The position numbers and the translations under genes are program-made. Under the pieces are notes generated by a model. The model was not told the DNA's origin. It saw only the letters and a list, made by a program, of their open reading frames with translations, and did no database searches. Below, in pieces: positions 26,657-36,387 of a stretch of 51,602 bases of DNA. This DNA comes from Sphingobacteriaceae bacterium (GTDB taxonomy: Bacteria > Bacteroidota > Bacteroidia > B-17B0 > Aurantibacillaceae). Each line of letters opens with the position of its first letter. The first letter of the stretch is position 1. Where the stretch lies: positions 1 to 51,602 of the forward strand of contig JAHEYC010000016.1 of the NCBI GenBank assembly GCA_023251775.1, given 5' to 3'.

Positions 26657-27502
26657 ATGGGTTGGTTCAAACGATTAAAAGAAGGAATTACAACAAGCAC
26701 TACCGAGAAGAAGGAAACTCCTGAAGGATTGTGGTATAAATGCCCTTCGTGTAAAAAGATAAATACAGCTCAAGATCACTCAGCACATAAATATGTATGT
26801 CTCGAATGTGGACACCACGAACGCATATCAAGTAAAGAATATTTTGAGATCATTTTCGATGATAATATGTTCACCGAACTGCACGAAAATTTAGTGAGTG
26901 GCGATCCACTCGAATTCACCGATACAAAAAAGTATACTGATCGTTTAACTGATACCATTAGGAAAACAGGATTAAAGGATGCATTAAGAAGCGCTTATGG
27001 TAAAGTAAACGGTGAGGACCTTGTTGTTTGCTGTATGGATTTTACATTCATTGGTGGTAGCATGGGAAGTGTAGTAGGAGAGAAGATAGCACGCGCCATT
27101 GATTTTTGCATCAAAACAAAAGCACCTCTATTGATAATTTCTAAAAGTGGCGGCGCTCGAATGATGGAAGCAGCATTTTCTTTGATGCAGATGGCAAAAA
27201 CCTCAGCAAAATTAAGTCAATTAGCACAAAATCATTTACCTTATATCTCTTTATTAACCGATCCAACTACAGGTGGTGTTACCGCCAGTTATGCAATGCT
27301 TGGCGACCTTAATATAGCTGAACCAAATAGTTTAATTGGTTTTGCTGGTCCTCGGGTTGTGAAAGAAACCATTGGCAAAGACCTTCCAAAAGGGTTTCAA
27401 ACTGCCGAATTTGTTTTAGAACATGGATTCATTGATAAGATCCTTCCACGAACGGAATTAAAGGATAGATTAAGTTCTATTTTAAAAATGTTGAAGAACT
27501 AA
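26657..27502 (+). CDS. accD: Acetyl-CoA carboxylase carboxyltransferase subunit beta
   Basis: A 281-residue protein. The N-terminal four-Cys zinc ribbon (CPSC, then CLEC, about residues 33-55) and the carboxyltransferase core with [22 protein letters not shown] and [15 protein letters not shown] are diagnostic. It transfers carboxyl from biotin to acetyl-CoA, the first step of fatty-acid synthesis, together with AccA. AccA is not adjacent. The pairing with fbaB is often seen in Bacteroidota genomes. Confidence 0.97.
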   Translation: MGWFKRLKEGITTSTTEKKETPEGLWYKCPSCKKINTAQDHSAHKYVCLECGHHERISSKEYFEIIFDDNMFTELHENLVSGDPLEFTDTKKYTDRLTDTIRKTGLKDALRSAYGKVNGEDLVVCCMDFTFIGGSMGSVVGEKIARAIDFCIKTKAPLLIISKSGGARMMEAAFSLMQMAKTSAKLSQLAQNHLPYISLLTDPTTGGVTASYAMLGDLNIAEPNSLIGFAGPRVVKETIGKDLPKGFQTAEFVLEHGFIDKILPRTELKDRLSSILKMLKN

Positions 27503-27792
27503 TAATTCAATCTTTCGGTAATTCGGTTATTTTCTTGTTCTGACCTCTTTTGCAGGATCACTTATTAAAAATAGTCCTTCATTTATAAATGTACTTCAAC
27601 AGTACATTGATTACTAATGTGTTATAAATAAGTATTTTAGTTATTTATAACAAGTATAAATTAAAGGTTTTAACAGATGAGTGTGTACAATTGAAAGATG
27701 AAAGAGGTCATGTTATTTGGAGGCGACCCCTATTTTTCATACTTTTGTTTCAAATCTGCTTAAAGCAAATTTAATTAACCAAAAAAATAGAT
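27503..27792. other. Intergenic region with AT-only hairpins
   Basis: No gene is seen in 290 bases. It contains AATGTACT/AGTACATT (27588-27595 and 27601-27608), GTTATAAATAA/TTATTTATAAC (27621-27631 and 27641-27651) and the promoter of the outer-membrane gene. Confidence 0.6.
27716..27747 (+). promoter_or_regulatory. Promoter of outer-membrane protein gene
   Basis: TTTG (27716-27719), 20-base spacer, TACTTTTG (27740-27747), both perfect. Leader about 40 bases. Confidence 0.75.
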
Positions 27793-28824
27793 ATGAAGAA
27801 ATCAGTTCTCATTGTACCAGCATTGTTTATGTCAATGTTTACGTACGCCCAGGGGTCACACAGCGTTGCCTGTACAAGTGACGATCCTGTTTTAAACAGA
27901 AAAGGACATGCCATTTTACCAAAAGCAGGTGATATTGCTTTAGGGTTTAATGCTATTCCTGCTCTTGACCTTATGTTCAACTCATTACGTTATGTAAGTA
28001 TCATGGGTAACAGTGCTCCGGCTGCAGTTAACCAAGCTTCTGTAACAAATCAGTATGTTCAAGGTTCTAACAATCAAATTGTAGGTAAGTACTTCTTGAC
28101 AGACAAAACAGCGATCCGCGTAAAAGTTGGATACAATACTTTGTCAGGTTCAATGGTTAACCGTGTACAAGATGCTGAGGCAATGTACAAGGCAACTTTA
28201 GGAACTGCAGAAGATATTGCAGCTGCTTCTTTGATCCGTGTTGAGGATAAATTGAAGTATGCAAAAACTAACATCTTAGTTACTGCAGGATATGAAATGA
28301 GAAGAGGATACCGTCGCCTTCAAGGTGTTTACGGTGCTGAGGTAGGAATTGGCGGAACTTCAGCTCATCAAAGCGTAACTTATGGTAATGCTTTCTCTGA
28401 CGTTTATTCTGTTCAGTATACAACTAACTTCAACTCCTTCGCTACAGCTAACCAAACACCTGTGAGCGGTAGAACAGTTAGAAATCTTTTCACAAAAGAA
28501 AGAGGTGGTATACGTTTTGGTGTTAGAGGATTTGTTGGTATCGAATATTTTGTGTTCTCTAAAATATCGGTAGCTGCAGAATACGGATGGGGTTATTCAA
28601 TAACAACCAGAAGAGGCGCAAAGTCTACTCAAGAGGTTTTTGTTAACGGCCAAAATGGTCCTTCTGTATTCCAAGAAGAAGTTAACGCAGATAACTCTGA
28701 AAAAACAAAAGGTTTCTCAGTTGATAATAACGCAGGTAACATCTTCTCAATGAATAATACATTGGGTGGTAACACTAACTTAGGTGGTGGTGCCGGTGCA
28801 ATTATGTTGATATTCCATTTCTAA
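27793..28824 (+). CDS. Major outer-membrane beta-barrel protein
   Basis: A 343-residue protein with a signal peptide (MKKSVLIVPALFMSMFTYAQ), followed by alternating strands and a final GGAGAIMLIFHF that ends in Phe, the usual last strand of an outer-membrane barrel. Tyr, Gly and Asn are frequent. It has the strongest promoter pattern of this part of the window and a long hairpin-rich upstream region, which fits an abundant protein. A lipoprotein gene follows 48 bases later, likely in the same transcript. I do not recognise a named family. Confidence 0.8.
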   Translation: MKKSVLIVPALFMSMFTYAQGSHSVACTSDDPVLNRKGHAILPKAGDIALGFNAIPALDLMFNSLRYVSIMGNSAPAAVNQASVTNQYVQGSNNQIVGKYFLTDKTAIRVKVGYNTLSGSMVNRVQDAEAMYKATLGTAEDIAAASLIRVEDKLKYAKTNILVTAGYEMRRGYRRLQGVYGAEVGIGGTSAHQSVTYGNAFSDVYSVQYTTNFNSFATANQTPVSGRTVRNLFTKERGGIRFGVRGFVGIEYFVFSKISVAAEYGWGYSITTRRGAKSTQEVFVNGQNGPSVFQEEVNADNSEKTKGFSVDNNAGNIFSMNNTLGGNTNLGGGAGAIMLIFHF

Positions 28825-28872
28825 TCCAATAAACCAAATAAATAAAATAATAAACAATTTAATATAAAAGTC

Positions 28873-29841
28873 ATGAAAAAATCATTATTAGCTCTTACTC
28901 TTCTTACAGCGGTGTTCTTCTCGTGTAAGAAAACAACCACAACCGATTTTACTGCTACTGACGTTACGGGTACTACAACAGTTAAAGGTGTTTGTACTAG
29001 AAACGTTATTACTCCTAATGGAGCAGGCGGATGGATAAACACTAGCCAAATTCCTGCTGTTGGTGTTTCGGTTCAAATTAAAGTTAACAAAAATCAATTA
29101 TATCCTGCTTCAATTGCTCAAGGTGCAGATGTTTATTCAGCTGTTACAGGTACAAATGGTGCTTGGGCTATGTCGGTTAAATCAAATGCAACTGGCGTTC
29201 AAGGTTATGTTACAATAACTGGATTCAACGGTACTCAAGATACCATTATTAATGGCGTAACAAAAATGGGTTTATACGCGAATTATTTTGGTACAACTCC
29301 CGGAAATACAACTTTCCTTATGGGAACTACCTTTGATTTTGGTGTATTCAACTTTATCGCAACAAACTTAACTTCAAATCCTAACAACATTATGATAGGA
29401 AGTGCAATGGTTTCAGGTTCAGTTAGTGCTCGTCACATCTTAAAAGCACGTACTACAGGAACAGCAGCTGCTGTAGCGTTTGGCTTTACAAATATTGCTA
29501 TCCCTGCAGGTACTACTGTTTATATGTCGTTTGACAAAGATCCTACGATCTTAGCTCCAAAAATGTATCAAACAACTACAAATGCTAATGGAGGTTATTC
29601 ATTTGCTTCTTTCCCAACAGTTGCTTTAGGAACTGCAGGTTTCAACCAAAATGCTACTATTTGGGTTGCTGACTTAGCAGATGATCAAGACAGCGTTGAA
29701 ACCATTAATGGTGGAGCCGGAACTGTGATATTTAGTAAGCCTGGTGTTTTTGGAAATGTTGGAACTTTCCAAAATGCGTTATACAATAACGAGATCAGAA
29801 ATGCTACTAATATGGCAATGAATACATTTACTGCAAACTAA
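28873..29841 (+). CDS. Lipoprotein, hypothetical
   Basis: A 322-residue protein with a lipobox in LTAVFFSC (Cys17) and a mature part that starts KKTTTTDFTATDVTGTTTV. The rest looks like beta-sandwich repeats rich in Thr, Asn and Gly (for example ANGGYSFASFPTVALG), similar to carboxypeptidase-regulatory-like folds, but I cannot name the family. It follows the outer-membrane barrel gene in what looks like a two-gene unit ended by a strong terminator. It is probably a surface or periplasmic partner of that barrel. Confidence 0.75.
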   Translation: MKKSLLALTLLTAVFFSCKKTTTTDFTATDVTGTTTVKGVCTRNVITPNGAGGWINTSQIPAVGVSVQIKVNKNQLYPASIAQGADVYSAVTGTNGAWAMSVKSNATGVQGYVTITGFNGTQDTIINGVTKMGLYANYFGTTPGNTTFLMGTTFDFGVFNFIATNLTSNPNNIMIGSAMVSGSVSARHILKARTTGTAAAVAFGFTNIAIPAGTTVYMSFDKDPTILAPKMYQTTTNANGGYSFASFPTVALGTAGFNQNATIWVADLADDQDSVETINGGAGTVIFSKPGVFGNVGTFQNALYNNEIRNATNMAMNTFTAN

Positions 29842-29863
29842 TTTTGTTTTAAGAATATAATTT

Positions 29864-29896
29864 AAAAAAGGCTCCGTTTTAACGGGGCCTTTTTTT
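29864..29896. terminator. Bidirectional terminator between lipoprotein and patatin genes
   Basis: AAAAAAGGC, one G-T pair, CCG, a six-base loop, CGG, then GCCTTTTTT. A and T runs on both sides serve both converging genes. Confidence 0.85.
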
Positions 29897-30677
29897 ATTT
29901 AGAGGTTGTTTTGGAAAGAAATTGGGTATTTTTTAAAATATCAAGTGTAAAGTGGTATGCAAAGTCTACGATCTCGTTTATTTTAGAGGTATCAAACATT
30001 CCAAACCTACTCATATCGTTCGGTGCAATAAAGAGATCACACAATGCAGATTTTTCGGTAATACTGCTGCTTAAAGCCATATGAAAACTCCTGTCCATCA
30101 TATCTTTTAAATGAAGATGTTCCAATTTTGTGCTAAGATGGTTAACATAGCTTCCAATTAATAGATCACATTTATCTCTAATAATGCTTACAGGAAAATT
30201 ATCCGTGAGTCCTCCGTCAAGGTAAAAGGTATTGTTGATCTTCACAGGCTCATATATCATAGGGATGCACGATGAAGCCATAACAGCCTTTGAAAGAACA
30301 CCCGAAGAAAAGTAAATGGGCTTGCTTTCGATCACGTTTGTTGCACAAACATAAATGGGGATCTTCAAGGATTCAAAGTTATCTCCGGGAATATGTTCGA
30401 GAATAAGATTTTCAAGGGCCTTCATATTAAATATTCCGGCCTTACCAAACTGCATATTCTTTAGCGCGAAAAATCCGGTTTTCCTTGCAATTCGTATGAT
30501 GTTATCAACGCTATAGCCTGCTGCATAAAATGTCGCTACCATCGCGCCTGAACTTGTTCCAGATATGATATTAGGCTTAATACCGTTTTCCTCTAGAGCC
30601 CTTATCACACCAAGATGTCCAAACCCTCGTGCGCCGCCGCCCGAAAGCGTTAAACCTATTTTCTTTTTATCCACCAT
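29895..30677 (-). CDS. Patatin-like phospholipase (RssA/YchK type)
   Basis: A 260-residue serine esterase. The oxyanion loop SGGGARG is at residues 12-18, the nucleophile elbow GTSSG gives Ser42, and the catalytic Asp is in YLDGGLTDNFPV near residue 153. It lacks any signal peptide, so it acts in the cytoplasm on lipid or lysophospholipid substrates. The size fits the RssA/NTE-like single-domain group. It follows gltA after a terminator and is likely to have its own promoter. Confidence 0.9.
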   Translation of the reverse strand: MVDKKKIGLTLSGGGARGFGHLGVIRALEENGIKPNIISGTSSGAMVATFYAAGYSVDNIIRIARKTGFFALKNMQFGKAGIFNMKALENLILEHIPGDNFESLKIPIYVCATNVIESKPIYFSSGVLSKAVMASSCIPMIYEPVKINNTFYLDGGLTDNFPVSIIRDKCDLLIGSYVNHLSTKLEHLHLKDMMDRSFHMALSSSITEKSALCDLFIAPNDMSRFGMFDTSKINEIVDFAYHFTLDILKNTQFLSKTTSK

Positions 30678-30680
30678 CTC

Positions 30681-30713
30681 AAAAAAAAACCTGCCTCAAA
30701 TTGAAACAGGTTT
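30681..30713 (-). terminator. Terminator of gltA
   Basis: On the minus strand AAACCTG pairs with CAGGTTT (30707-30713 and 30687-30693), with a run of T from the A-tract at 30681-30689. Confidence 0.75.
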
Positions 30714-30732
30714 AACTAATTTATTGATAACA

Positions 30733-32055
30733 CTATTTAGCAGCTTCCTTAGCGGCTTTAATTTTAGCTTTAATATTGTCTGTAGTTAATGAACCCGGAC
30801 GTTCTATTGGCGATGCTGTTGCTCTATCCCAAATTAAACTTGCTAATACTCCTAAGGCACGACTCACTCCAAACAATACTGTATAAAAATCATACTCATG
30901 CATTCCGTAGTGAACTAATAAGGCACCCGAATGGGCATCCACATTTGGCCAAGGATTTTTGATCTTACCTGTGCCTTCTAAAATTGGAGGTGCAACTTCG
31001 TATATCATTTGTACGATCTCGCAAATATCATCGTGCTTAATGTAGGTTCTGTAAAAATCTTGTTGAGCAGCAAAACGCGGATCGGTTTTACGCAATACCG
31101 CATGACCATAACCAGGAACAACTTTTCCTTCTGCCAACGTTTTTTTAATGTACTCTGCAATTTGTTCTTTAGTCGGTAATCCACCACCTAAAGTTTCTTT
31201 CAGTTCCATGATCCAACTTAATACTTCTTGATTTGCAAGTCCGTGTAAAGGCCCTGCTAAACCATTCATACCTGCAGCAAATGCCAAATAAGGATCTGCT
31301 AAAGCAGAACCAACTAAATGCGTAGTGTGCGCCGAAACATTTCCTCCTTCATGATCAACGTGAATGGTAAGATACAAACGCATTAAACGTTTCATATCAA
31401 ATGCTTCAAAGCCTAACATGTGTGCAAAATTCGCTGCCCAATCTAATTTATGATCTGGTTCAATATGAACTCCGCCTTTGTATTTGCGACGATAGATATA
31501 TGCCGCGATCCTTGGTAAACGCGCGATGAGGTTCATCGAATCTTCATACACATAATCCCAATATTCTTTTTTATTTATTCCTTTTGAATACGCTTTTGCA
31601 AACACACTTTCGGTTTGCATGGCCATAACACCGATAACAAATTGTGTCATTGGGTGTGTATCCGGCGGTAATTTTTCAATAACGTCAAACACATGTTTAG
31701 GTACGTTATTACGTTTTGTCCATTCGGTAGTGATAAATGTTACGTCATCTTGCGTAGGTAATTCACCAACTAACATCAAATAAAATATGCCTTCAGGTAA
31801 TGGTTCAGTTCCGCCGGGTGCTTTTGGTAATTGTTTACGTAATTCAGGAATAGAATATCCTCTGAAACGAATTCCTTCTTCTGGATCCAAACGCGAAGTT
31901 TCGGTAACCATGCCCACCATACCACGCATACCTTGGTATACCTGGGCTACAGTGATCTCACCTAATTTAAGATCGCCATGATTCTTTACAATATCTTTGA
32001 TCTCGGCCGACAGAACTTCTGCCTTAGCTTTGAACTTCTCTTTTAACTTGTCCAT
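30733..32055 (-). CDS. gltA: Citrate (Si)-synthase, mitochondrial-type
   Basis: A 440-residue enzyme that condenses oxaloacetate and acetyl-CoA into citrate. It is far closer in look to animal mitochondrial citrate synthase than to the E. coli hexameric enzyme. The stretches MRGMVGMVTETSRLDP, GIRFRGYSIPE, HEGGNVSAHT and NGLAGPLHGLANQEV all match it almost word for word. The catalytic residues are in GPLHGLANQ (first His), GYGHAVLRKTD (second His) and NVDAHSG (Asp). There are no NADH-regulatory N-terminal features of the gammaproteobacterial enzyme. It is preceded by a 126-base inverted-repeat element and by eno. Confidence 0.96.
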   Translation of the reverse strand: MDKLKEKFKAKAEVLSAEIKDIVKNHGDLKLGEITVAQVYQGMRGMVGMVTETSRLDPEEGIRFRGYSIPELRKQLPKAPGGTEPLPEGIFYLMLVGELPTQDDVTFITTEWTKRNNVPKHVFDVIEKLPPDTHPMTQFVIGVMAMQTESVFAKAYSKGINKKEYWDYVYEDSMNLIARLPRIAAYIYRRKYKGGVHIEPDHKLDWAANFAHMLGFEAFDMKRLMRLYLTIHVDHEGGNVSAHTTHLVGSALADPYLAFAAGMNGLAGPLHGLANQEVLSWIMELKETLGGGLPTKEQIAEYIKKTLAEGKVVPGYGHAVLRKTDPRFAAQQDFYRTYIKHDDICEIVQMIYEVAPPILEGTGKIKNPWPNVDAHSGALLVHYGMHEYDFYTVLFGVSRALGVLASLIWDRATASPIERPGSLTTDNIKAKIKAAKEAAK

Positions 32056-32125
32056 AGAAATAGGAATTAACTCCTGCTAATTTAATGAGTGTGTTTAAAA
32101 TAAACTAATATTAAAGCCTATTTTA

Positions 32126-32251
32126 TTAAGGGGATTCTAAAAATTGCTTTTTTGTCGTTGAACTTCGTTTTAAAAATGCTCATTTACGTCAGTAAACTGC
32201 GCTTTTTAAAACTCGTTCGCCTAAAAAAATCTAATTTTTAGAACCCCTTAA
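32126..32251. repeat. 126-nt imperfect inverted repeat between eno and gltA
   Basis: Outer arms TTAAGGGG and TTCTAAAAATT (32126-32145, with one bulged A) pair with AATTTTTAGAA and CCCCTTAA (32233-32251). Inside, GTTTTAAAAA (32167-32176) pairs with TTTTTAAAAC (32203-32212), and TTTAC/GTAAA closes a four-base loop. The whole element can form one long hairpin. Confidence 0.75.
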
Positions 32252-32255
32252 GAGA

Positions 32256-33557
<1,302 letters not shown>

Positions 33558-33565
33558 TTATGAGG

Positions 33566-33573
33566 CAAAATTA
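33566..33573 (-). promoter_or_regulatory. -7 box of eno promoter
   Basis: TAATTTTG on the minus strand, perfect, with a leader of about 16 bases. No clear -33 TTG. Confidence 0.5.
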
Positions 33574-33703
33574 AGGTTTTTGAGAAATAAGGGAAATAAA
33601 TGTTATGAGTATTTTATCGTATTTATCAAAGCTTAACAAGGGTGTTTGCATTTTTTAAGAAGGCGCTTTTATCAAAATTTGCTTGTTTAAAACATAGAGT
33701 CCA

Positions 33704-33738
33704 TGCTAATTTAGCATTAGTTCTATCCTTTATCTTCG
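33704..33738 (+). promoter_or_regulatory. Promoter region of the O-acylation operon with small palindrome
   Basis: TATCTTCG (33731-33738) matches the -7 element in seven of eight bases and lies four bases before the ATG. An inverted repeat TGCTAA-T-TTAGCA (33704-33716) sits 14 bases upstream and could be an operator. Confidence 0.35.
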
Positions 33739-33742
33739 CTAG

Positions 33743-35179
33743 ATGCAGCATCCTCTCAAAACTCTGGCCGCACTAGCCTCGCTTTTTCTTATTTTGGGCT
33801 TAATGGCTTTTGTTTATCCTAAGGAAGGGATAAGTATGGGTGAAGGAATAGTTCTTAAATTTCCGCAACTCGCCGAATTGCTTCAGCAAAAACACAGCAA
33901 AAAAGATATTTCAAAAATTTTGGAATTGGCGGATAAGATCAACGCCAACGATTCTATTGCTGCATTAGATTCTCTTCAAACAAAAGATACGGTTGCCATT
34001 AAACTCATCAATACCATTCAGTTTCGTAATAAAGCTTCTTTAGATGCATTTTTTGAAGCACTATCAACCATGAAAAGCGATCCAAAAAGTATTCGTGTAT
34101 TGCATTATGGCGATTCGCAAATTGAGTGCGATCGCATAACCGATTACTTGCGCATGAAATTACAATCGCAGTTCGGAGGAAATGGTCCTGGTTTTGTTTC
34201 ACTCATGCCTATTTCGCAAAGTGTAACCAATAAGGTTGTGAATGGTTATGGTTGGGAGAGATATCAAACATTTACGGCAAAAGATAAACGCGTGAAACAT
34301 AATAATTACGGATTTACAGGAGGTTTTACACGTTTTATAGCTTACAAAACGTTAAGCGATACTAGCGTTGCTGTTTCAACAAATGTTTCCATCAGCACAA
34401 CAAAATTAGCAGGGACAAATAATTTGGGCTATAAGAAAATAAAATTATTCTATGGTGGTGCCCAAGCAAAAACATGGTGCGAGTTTTATGATGGTCCGGC
34501 ATTAAGCAGCGCCGATAGTTTGAATCAAGGAGGAAATTTTAATATCAAAGAATTTAGTGTGGCAAATGGTTCATCATCGCACGAATTTAAATTCAAAGGA
34601 AAAGATAGTCCCGATTTTTATGGTTTGTCGTTAGAATCTGAAACAGGAGTTTATGTAGACAATATTCCGCAACGTGGAAGTTCAGGAACTTTTTTTCAAC
34701 ACATTAATTTTACCCAACTAAAAAACTTTTACGATCATTTAAATGTGAAGTTGATCATTTTGCAATATGGTGGTAATGCTTTACCGTCATTAAAAACTAA
34801 AGAAAATGTGGCCAACTTCGCCAGTTTCTTTAACGGACAAATTGCCATTATAAAAAAAGCAGCGCCCGGTGTAAGCATTTTATTTATTGGTCCTGCCGAT
34901 ATGGGTGTAAAAGACGGAACTGATTATGTTACACATCCAATGCTCGAAGAAACACGAAATGCATTAAGAGATGTTGCTTTTAATAACGGCTGCGCATTTT
35001 TTGATATGTACGATTGCATGGGCGGAGCAAATAGCATGAGTAGTTGGGTGGATGAAAAATTAGCGGCAACAGATTATATTCATTTTAGTCCGCAAGGCGC
35101 ACGAAAGATCGCAACACTTTTGTATTCATCATTAATGGCGAATTATAATAATTATTTAAAAACAAAACCTAAGAAGTGA
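33743..35179 (+). CDS. SGNH hydrolase-like protein, first copy
   Basis: A 478-residue protein with an N-terminal membrane anchor (LAALASLFLILGLMAFVY). The SGNH block I is VLHYGDSQIECD with the nucleophile Ser125; a block III-like GGN follows in LQYGGNALPS; block V is D444-x-x-H447 in TDYIHFSPQG. It therefore has the full catalytic triad and faces the periplasm. With the MBOAT protein two genes down, it forms the AlgI/AlgJ-like arrangement used to O-acylate surface polysaccharide. It is first in the operon and overlaps the next gene by four bases. Confidence 0.86.
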   Translation: MQHPLKTLAALASLFLILGLMAFVYPKEGISMGEGIVLKFPQLAELLQQKHSKKDISKILELADKINANDSIAALDSLQTKDTVAIKLINTIQFRNKASLDAFFEALSTMKSDPKSIRVLHYGDSQIECDRITDYLRMKLQSQFGGNGPGFVSLMPISQSVTNKVVNGYGWERYQTFTAKDKRVKHNNYGFTGGFTRFIAYKTLSDTSVAVSTNVSISTTKLAGTNNLGYKKIKLFYGGAQAKTWCEFYDGPALSSADSLNQGGNFNIKEFSVANGSSSHEFKFKGKDSPDFYGLSLESETGVYVDNIPQRGSSGTFFQHINFTQLKNFYDHLNVKLIILQYGGNALPSLKTKENVANFASFFNGQIAIIKKAAPGVSILFIGPADMGVKDGTDYVTHPMLEETRNALRDVAFNNGCAFFDMYDCMGGANSMSSWVDEKLAATDYIHFSPQGARKIATLLYSSLMANYNNYLKTKPKK

Positions 35180-36387
35180 AAAAATTACTTGGAATACTAT
35201 TAGGGATTTGTTTTGTGCAATTCGTTACCGGACAATCGGCGGTTGGAACTTATTCGTTCATTAAATACGAAGAGAATAGATTAATGTTTGATAAGGATAG
35301 TTCGTCGTTCATGGAGCTATTCAAAAAAATGAATGAGGTGAATGGGGGAGATATCAAAAAACTTACGATCGCTCATATTGGCGGATCGCATGTACAGGGC
35401 GGAACATGGAGTAATACATTTTTAGAAGGCTTTCAGCAATCGTTCAATGTGCAGGGTGGAGGATATTTTGTTTTTCCTTATAAACTTGCCAAAACAAATT
35501 CACAACCATATGCCAGAAGTTTTGCTTCGGGCCATTGGAAAAAATGCCGATGCGTTCAAAAAGATTTTTGTTTGCCTTTAGGGATGAATGGCATGAGCGT
35601 TAGTACGAATGATAGCGCATGCGTGTTTGGTGTTGCTTTAACCAATAAAGCGGTTTGTCGAAAATTCAATTCGGTAAAAGTGTATCACAATTTCAATTGC
35701 AGTTTTGAATTGAATTGTAATATGCATGTGAATAAAGAGGATTGCAAAGACGAAGGCTATACCGTTTTTGAATTTGACGAATTATTAGATTCAGTTGTTT
35801 TTTATATGCATAAGGCAGATACCGTGGCAAAGGATTTTACTTTGTATGGATTTTCATTGGAAGATAAAACATCTTCGGGTTTTTATTTAGCAGGATTAGG
35901 TGCAAATGGCGCTTCAAGTAATTCATTTTTGCGTTGCAATTTTTTCGTATCACAACTAAAGACAATCAAACCCGATCTTGTAGTAATTTCTTTAGGCGTG
36001 AATGATGTTCAAGGAAAAGGATTTACCAAAGAGGAATTCATTCAGCATTACGATTCGCTGATCAACATGGTAAAAGAAGCTTCGCCTAATTGTGCTATTT
36101 TACTTACAACAACAACGGATAATTATATTAGACGAAGAACTCCCAACAAACGAACGGAATCGGCAAGAGAAGCTTTAATAGAAGTAATGAAACATCATCA
36201 ATGCGCAGTTTGGGATATGTATGAAATTATGGGTGGATTTAAATCTATTTACAAATGGTATAAAACCGGTTTGGCCGCAAGAGATAAGATCCATTTTAGT
36301 CCTAAAGGTTACAAGATCTCGGGCACACTGATGTTTGAAGCTGTGTATAAAAGTTATTTAGGAAATCATAAGCTCGTAAACAAATAG
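35176..36387 (+). CDS. SGNH hydrolase-like protein, second copy with GGS variant
   Basis: A 403-residue protein with a signal peptide (LLGILLGICFVQFVTG). It carries the same C-terminal end as its neighbour (RDKIHFSPKG, Asp370 and His373), block III in SLGVNDVQGKG, and a block I IAHIGGSHVQGG in which the usual GDS is GGS (Ser71). The Asp to Gly change may alter the oxyanion site. The start is GTG at 35176, in a GTGA overlap with the stop of the first copy. The two copies look like an old duplication but differ over most of their length. Likely periplasmic and part of the same acylation pathway. Confidence 0.82.
   Translation: MKKLLGILLGICFVQFVTGQSAVGTYSFIKYEENRLMFDKDSSSFMELFKKMNEVNGGDIKKLTIAHIGGSHVQGGTWSNTFLEGFQQSFNVQGGGYFVFPYKLAKTNSQPYARSFASGHWKKCRCVQKDFCLPLGMNGMSVSTNDSACVFGVALTNKAVCRKFNSVKVYHNFNCSFELNCNMHVNKEDCKDEGYTVFEFDELLDSVVFYMHKADTVAKDFTLYGFSLEDKTSSGFYLAGLGANGASSNSFLRCNFFVSQLKTIKPDLVVISLGVNDVQGKGFTKEEFIQHYDSLINMVKEASPNCAILLTTTTDNYIRRRTPNKRTESAREALIEVMKHHQCAVWDMYEIMGGFKSIYKWYKTGLAARDKIHFSPKGYKISGTLMFEAVYKSYLGNHKLVNK

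Noticed and set aside
27503-27792. A small RNA gene or a hidden small protein before the outer-membrane gene
   Set aside because: No open frame with family pattern and no terminator in the right place; kept only as a finding on the hairpins.
32126-32251. A simple rho-independent terminator for eno
   Set aside because: The paired region spans 126 bases with no T-run at the end, too long for a terminator.
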